From contig JAVBOA010000037.1 of the NCBI GenBank assembly GCA_031551135.1, positions 1 through 24,970 of the forward strand: a DNA stretch of 24,970 nucleotides, in the 5' to 3' direction. The notes under the pieces are model-generated. The model was not told the DNA's origin. It worked only from the letters and a program-made list of their open reading frames with translations, and ran no database searches. Origin of the DNA: JAITVM01 sp031551135 (lineage in GTDB: Bacteria; Bacillota; Clostridia; Lachnospirales; JAITVM01). Positions 22,309 through 24,970 of this stretch are shown here, piece after piece (position 1 is the stretch's first letter; every line of letters begins with the position of its first letter). Position numbers and translations under genes: made by a program.

Positions 22309-23007
22309 TTAATAATAATTGTAATTATAACCGTATCCTTTTTTGCCGGAATCTCTGGCCGCGTTAAGGATAAAACCTAATATTTTTACATCAACCCTAT
22401 TTAGCAATTCTATAGTTTTATTCAATTCAGTATGGGTCGACTGGCTCTGCAAAACAGAAATTACAACACCATCAGAAAGCTTTGCAACAGAAACCGCATC
22501 GGCAACCATGTTTATCGGAGAAGTATCAAAAATAATATAATCAAAGCTTTGTTCCAATGTGGCGATTAATTTTTCAAAATATTCGCTCGCCAAAATCTCC
22601 GAAGGGTTTGGTGGTAATGTACCGCTCGTAATAATATACAAATTTTCTTGAAAAGTTGTGTTAATGATATCGTTGAGTTCTTTTGAATGAGTCAAACAAT
22701 CAGTTAGTCCCGGAGTATTGTCAACATTGAAAAATTGGTACGTGCGGGGTCTTCGTAAATCGCAGTCAATCAACAAGACTTTCGTGTCTATTTGCTGAGC
22801 TAAAGAAATTGCCAAATTGACAGCGGTTGTTGTTTTACCCTCTCTGTTCATAGAGCCGATTATTGTAACCTTTTTGCAACCTTCTTTTAATAAAGAAAAA
22901 GACAAATTTGTTCTTGCTATTTTATAAGATTCCTCTATTTTAAATCTATCTTTTGTGGTTATTTTGCTAGCTACGATAGTTTTAACCGACTTATCCTTTT
23001 TCGCCAT
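22309..23007 (-). CDS. cpsD: Polysaccharide tyrosine kinase (BY-kinase, CpsD/YwqD-like)
   Basis: A 232-residue cytoplasmic autokinase. Walker A is GSMNREGKTT (51-60), Walker A' LLIDCD (79-84) and Walker B IIFDTSP (158-164). The C-terminal tyrosine cluster (Y225, Y227, Y229, Y231, Y232) is the autophosphorylation site. By family it is activated by the membrane partner CpsC and controls chain length and assembly. The ATG at 23007 is chosen because GGAGG lies 12 nt upstream; a TTG at 23019 touches that site and cannot be used. It overlaps the end of cpsC by 17 bp, implying coupled translation. Confidence 0.95.
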   Translation of the reverse strand: MAKKDKSVKTIVASKITTKDRFKIEESYKIARTNLSFSLLKEGCKKVTIIGSMNREGKTTTAVNLAISLAQQIDTKVLLIDCDLRRPRTYQFFNVDNTPGLTDCLTHSKELNDIINTTFQENLYIITSGTLPPNPSEILASEYFEKLIATLEQSFDYIIFDTSPINMVADAVSVAKLSDGVVISVLQSQSTHTELNKTIELLNRVDVKILGFILNAARDSGKKGYGYNYNYY

Positions 23008-23725
23008 TTTGTTCTTCAACCTCCGATTCTAAAATTGTGTCGCTCAGTTCCTTAAAGTCCGGAATCGAGGCCAAAACCGGCAATTTATAGCGCTCCAATA
23101 ATTCCTCTTCACTTTTTATTGTATTATCAAAAAGATTAATAAGGAACACAATAAAAACGGCCAACATTAATCCAGCCAAAAGTCCGACAGCTAAATTTAA
23201 TTTCAGATTTGGAGATGAGGGCTTAGAAGGCAAGGTAGCCGGATCTACAATTTTCAAACTGGCATTTTCTTGAAAAGATTTAATTACATCAGGAGCGATT
23301 TTTGTTATAGATCTTGCAATCGCTTCAGAATCTTCGGGAGCATTTGTAGTCACGTTTACACTGAAAACCTCAGTTTGGTTTAGAGATTCATATTCAACTT
23401 TTTTTGTTAAGTCTTCTACAGTGTAATCTAACTTCGTGTCTTCAATAATCTTCTCATAAAAACTCCGCGTGCTTATCATTTCGATATATGTATTTACAAC
23501 CTTTTGAGCATAGTTAAGGGCTGTAAGTTCTTGCGAAATATTCTCGTTTGTGGTGTCGGTATATACGTATAATTTAGAAACGGATACGTATTCTTCTTTA
23601 ATCAATAAAGTCGTTACGGCTAAAGAGATTAGAATCCCCAAAATGGATAAAGAAATAATCAATAATTTATGTTTTAAGAGCAGCTTAATTATTTCTTCTA
23701 ATGAAATCTCTGTAACGTCTTCCAT
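22991..23725 (-). CDS. cpsC: Chain-length determinant / kinase activator (Wzz family, CpsC/YwqC-like)
   Basis: A 244-residue membrane protein of the Wzz family. The N terminus (DVTEISLEEIIKLLLKHK) is typical. TM1 is about 20-42, an outside domain follows, and TM2 is about 168-192, preceded by the Pro-rich PATLPSKPSSPN motif. The short cytoplasmic C terminus activates CpsD. By family it sets polymer length together with CpsD. The ATG at 23725 is preferred by family alignment; its ribosome site is weak, and an in-frame TTG at 23743 cannot be excluded. It follows the sugar transferase gene after about 240 bp that carry a small ORF on the other strand. Confidence 0.93.
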   Translation of the reverse strand: MEDVTEISLEEIIKLLLKHKLLIISLSILGILISLAVTTLLIKEEYVSVSKLYVYTDTTNENISQELTALNYAQKVVNTYIEMISTRSFYEKIIEDTKLDYTVEDLTKKVEYESLNQTEVFSVNVTTNAPEDSEAIARSITKIAPDVIKSFQENASLKIVDPATLPSKPSSPNLKLNLAVGLLAGLMLAVFIVFLINLFDNTIKSEEELLERYKLPVLASIPDFKELSDTILESEVEEQNGEKG

Positions 23726-23882
23726 TTTATCACATACTTTCAAATTAAATTTAAATTTTTATGAATTCAAAGATAAAATCTTTAATAGCGTTGGTATAAA
23801 TAAAAATAATTTGTTAAAAATAAATATAAAGTTCTTTAAATTTTGTGACGATATAATTTTATTAAAGAAAAAGGGTGGTTTT

Positions 23883-23966
23883 ATGTTTAGTATTCTTGCA
23901 TGTTTTGCAACATTTTTTATCGGTTTGATTTTCGGATGCTGCTTTAGAATAAATGATAAGGCTTAG
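23883..23966 (+). CDS. Possible 27-residue membrane microprotein
   Basis: A short frame encodes a 27-residue hydrophobic peptide (MFSILACFATFFIGLIFGCC plus FRINDKA) that would form a single membrane helix with a short polar tail. A good ribosome site (AAAGGGTGG) lies 4-5 nt before the ATG and a TATAAT box is at 23852-23857 with a poor -35. It runs opposite to the polysaccharide operon and its stop codon overlaps that of the sugar transferase by 3 bp, tail to tail. I do not recognise it. It may be a real microprotein, an antisense transcript, or chance. Confidence 0.5.
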   Translation: MFSILACFATFFIGLIFGCCFRINDKA

Positions 23967-24664
23967 GCATCGCCTTTGACGCTTAGTACAATAAAAATTG
24001 TTTTATAAATTATTTTTAAATCTGTAAACATGCTCTGTTCTCTTATGTATTTTAAATCCAATTCTACCCATTCGTCAAATGTGGTATTATTGTCTTTTTG
24101 AATCTGCCAATAACAAGAAAGTCCCGGAGTAACCGATAATCTTTGTAATTGATAATCGCTGTACTGGTTGACTTCGCTGGGAAGTGCCGGTCTCGGGCCG
24201 ACGATACTCATATCGCCTTTCAATATATTTATCAATTGCGGAAATTCATCCAAACAAGTTTTCCTAATAAATGAACCGATTTTTGTAACTCTCGGATCGT
24301 TATCGATTTTAAAAACAGGACCGTCACGCTTATTTAAATCTATTAATTCAGATAATTTCTTTTCGGCGTCCTGCCTCATACTTCGTAATTTGTACATTAC
24401 GAATTCTTTTCCGTCTTTACCTACCCTTTTTTGCTTGAATATTGCAGGCCCGGGAGACTCTAATTTAATTGCAATCATAAGTACCAGAAGCAAAGGTGAA
24501 ATAAAAAATAATGCGATGGCAGATAAAATGATATCAGAAAACCTCTTTATTTTAAAATAAATATATTTCTTGTCGTAGATTGAAGTTTTGTCGGTTAGAT
24601 TTTTTTCAATTGTAATTGAACTAACATCTTCTGAAAATTGAAAATTTCTTCTGTCATAGCTCAA
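23963..24664 (-). CDS. Polyisoprenyl-phosphate sugar-1-phosphate transferase (initiating enzyme)
   Basis: A 233-residue member of the bacterial sugar transferase family (WbaP C-terminal/ExoY type), which starts polysaccharide repeat-unit synthesis by moving a sugar-1-phosphate from a nucleotide sugar to undecaprenyl phosphate. After a short polar N terminus, the membrane segment lies near 43-67. Motifs are FKQKRVGKDGKEFVMYKLRSM (76-96), KTCLDEFPQLINILKGD with the catalytic DE pair (about 135-151), SIVGPRP and RLSVTPGL. The start is a TTG at 24664, with AGGAGG exactly 7 nt upstream; no suitable ATG is near. The sugar donor cannot be told from sequence. A TATAAT at 24698-24703 is a candidate -10. 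It is the first gene of the polysaccharide locus within the window. Confidence 0.94.
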   Translation of the reverse strand: MSYDRRNFQFSEDVSSITIEKNLTDKTSIYDKKYIYFKIKRFSDIILSAIALFFISPLLLVLMIAIKLESPGPAIFKQKRVGKDGKEFVMYKLRSMRQDAEKKLSELIDLNKRDGPVFKIDNDPRVTKIGSFIRKTCLDEFPQLINILKGDMSIVGPRPALPSEVNQYSDYQLQRLSVTPGLSCYWQIQKDNNTTFDEWVELDLKYIREQSMFTDLKIIYKTIFIVLSVKGDA

Positions 24665-24970
24665 ATTAATTCCTCCTCGAATTATTCATAAAATCGAATT
24701 ATATTGAAAGTCTATTGAGAATTTTGTAATAAATGAGCACAAAAAAATATATAAAATTATGTTTTATTATAATATTATTGCAGGTTGGTTGCAGTAATCC
24801 ACGTCGGAAAATTCATGGTGATTATAATGAAATCTTGAAGTGAAAAATTTTACACATAACACTATAATACAACCTTCAAGGCTTTTTTTCAATATCAAAT
24901 AAATTATAAATTAATATTTTCTTATTGTAAAGTAAATATTATTACAATTAGATAACAATGTAACAGATTT
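24665..24970. other. Non-coding region upstream of the polysaccharide locus
   Basis: About 300 very AT-rich bases with no supported gene. It contains a minus-strand TATAAT candidate (24698-24703). It also holds a 7-bp inverted repeat, CTTGAAG (24834-24840) with CTTCAAG (24874-24880), followed on the plus strand by seven Ts, which could be a weak plus-strand terminator. The length suggests a regulatory region, but no known operator was recognised. Confidence 0.4.

Overview
The window looks like chromosomal DNA of a low-GC, Gram-positive bacterium, most likely of the class Clostridia. This is inferred from the AT-rich genes with strong AGGAGG-type ribosome sites, a T-box leader, a CGAAC-N4-GTTC LexA box, an ECF sigma/DUF4179 anti-sigma pair, a class D sortase, a Wzz/BY-kinase/PHP-phosphatase capsule module and a copper-amine-oxidase-like stalk domain. 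No phage, plasmid, transposase or CRISPR gene is visible. The tRNA genes do not encode their 3' CCA.

Layout. 1-362: the 3' end of an rRNA/tRNA operon (partial tRNA, 5S rRNA, tRNA-Thr, a CAU tRNA) closed by a strong terminator. 479-1889: two resistance-type genes transcribed divergently, a rifamycin ADP-ribosyltransferase (arr) and a Qnr/McbG-like pentapeptide protein, with a palindromic repeat element between them. 1958-3572: an SOS-controlled Y-family polymerase (dinB) followed by a small linked protein. 3722-5284: an ECF sigma factor translationally coupled to its membrane anti-sigma factor. 5708-7367: an AlkD-like alkylation repair protein, tRNA-Trp with a near-consensus promoter, and xanthine phosphoribosyltransferase. 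7734-9809: a large secreted CAP-domain protein with a 13-residue repeat linker. 10116-13062: a methionine ABC importer operon (metN-metI-metQ) under a Met-specific T-box. 13120-18965: an operon of histidine kinase, response regulator, membrane-fusion protein and MacB/FtsX permease, with no ATPase gene between the last two. 19037-24664: a surface polysaccharide locus (initiating sugar transferase, Wzz/CpsC, CpsD tyrosine kinase, CpsB phosphatase) running into a secreted protein with a sorting-signal-like C terminus, a class D sortase and an unknown four-helix membrane protein.

How they work together. Much of the window concerns the cell surface and stress: antibiotic inactivation or target protection (arr, pentapeptide protein), DNA damage (dinB, AlkD-like), envelope sensing (ECF sigma pair, two-component system with exporter) and envelope building (CAP protein, polysaccharide and sortase genes).

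The most interesting observations are (1) the sortase, its probable non-canonical substrate and an unknown membrane protein built into the end of a polysaccharide operon; (2) an exporter operon that lacks its ATPase and carries a greatly lengthened coiled-coil adaptor; (3) a family of short palindromic elements with three copies here, one of them a mosaic of the other two; and (4) a 27-codon membrane micro-ORF opposite the polysaccharide operon.
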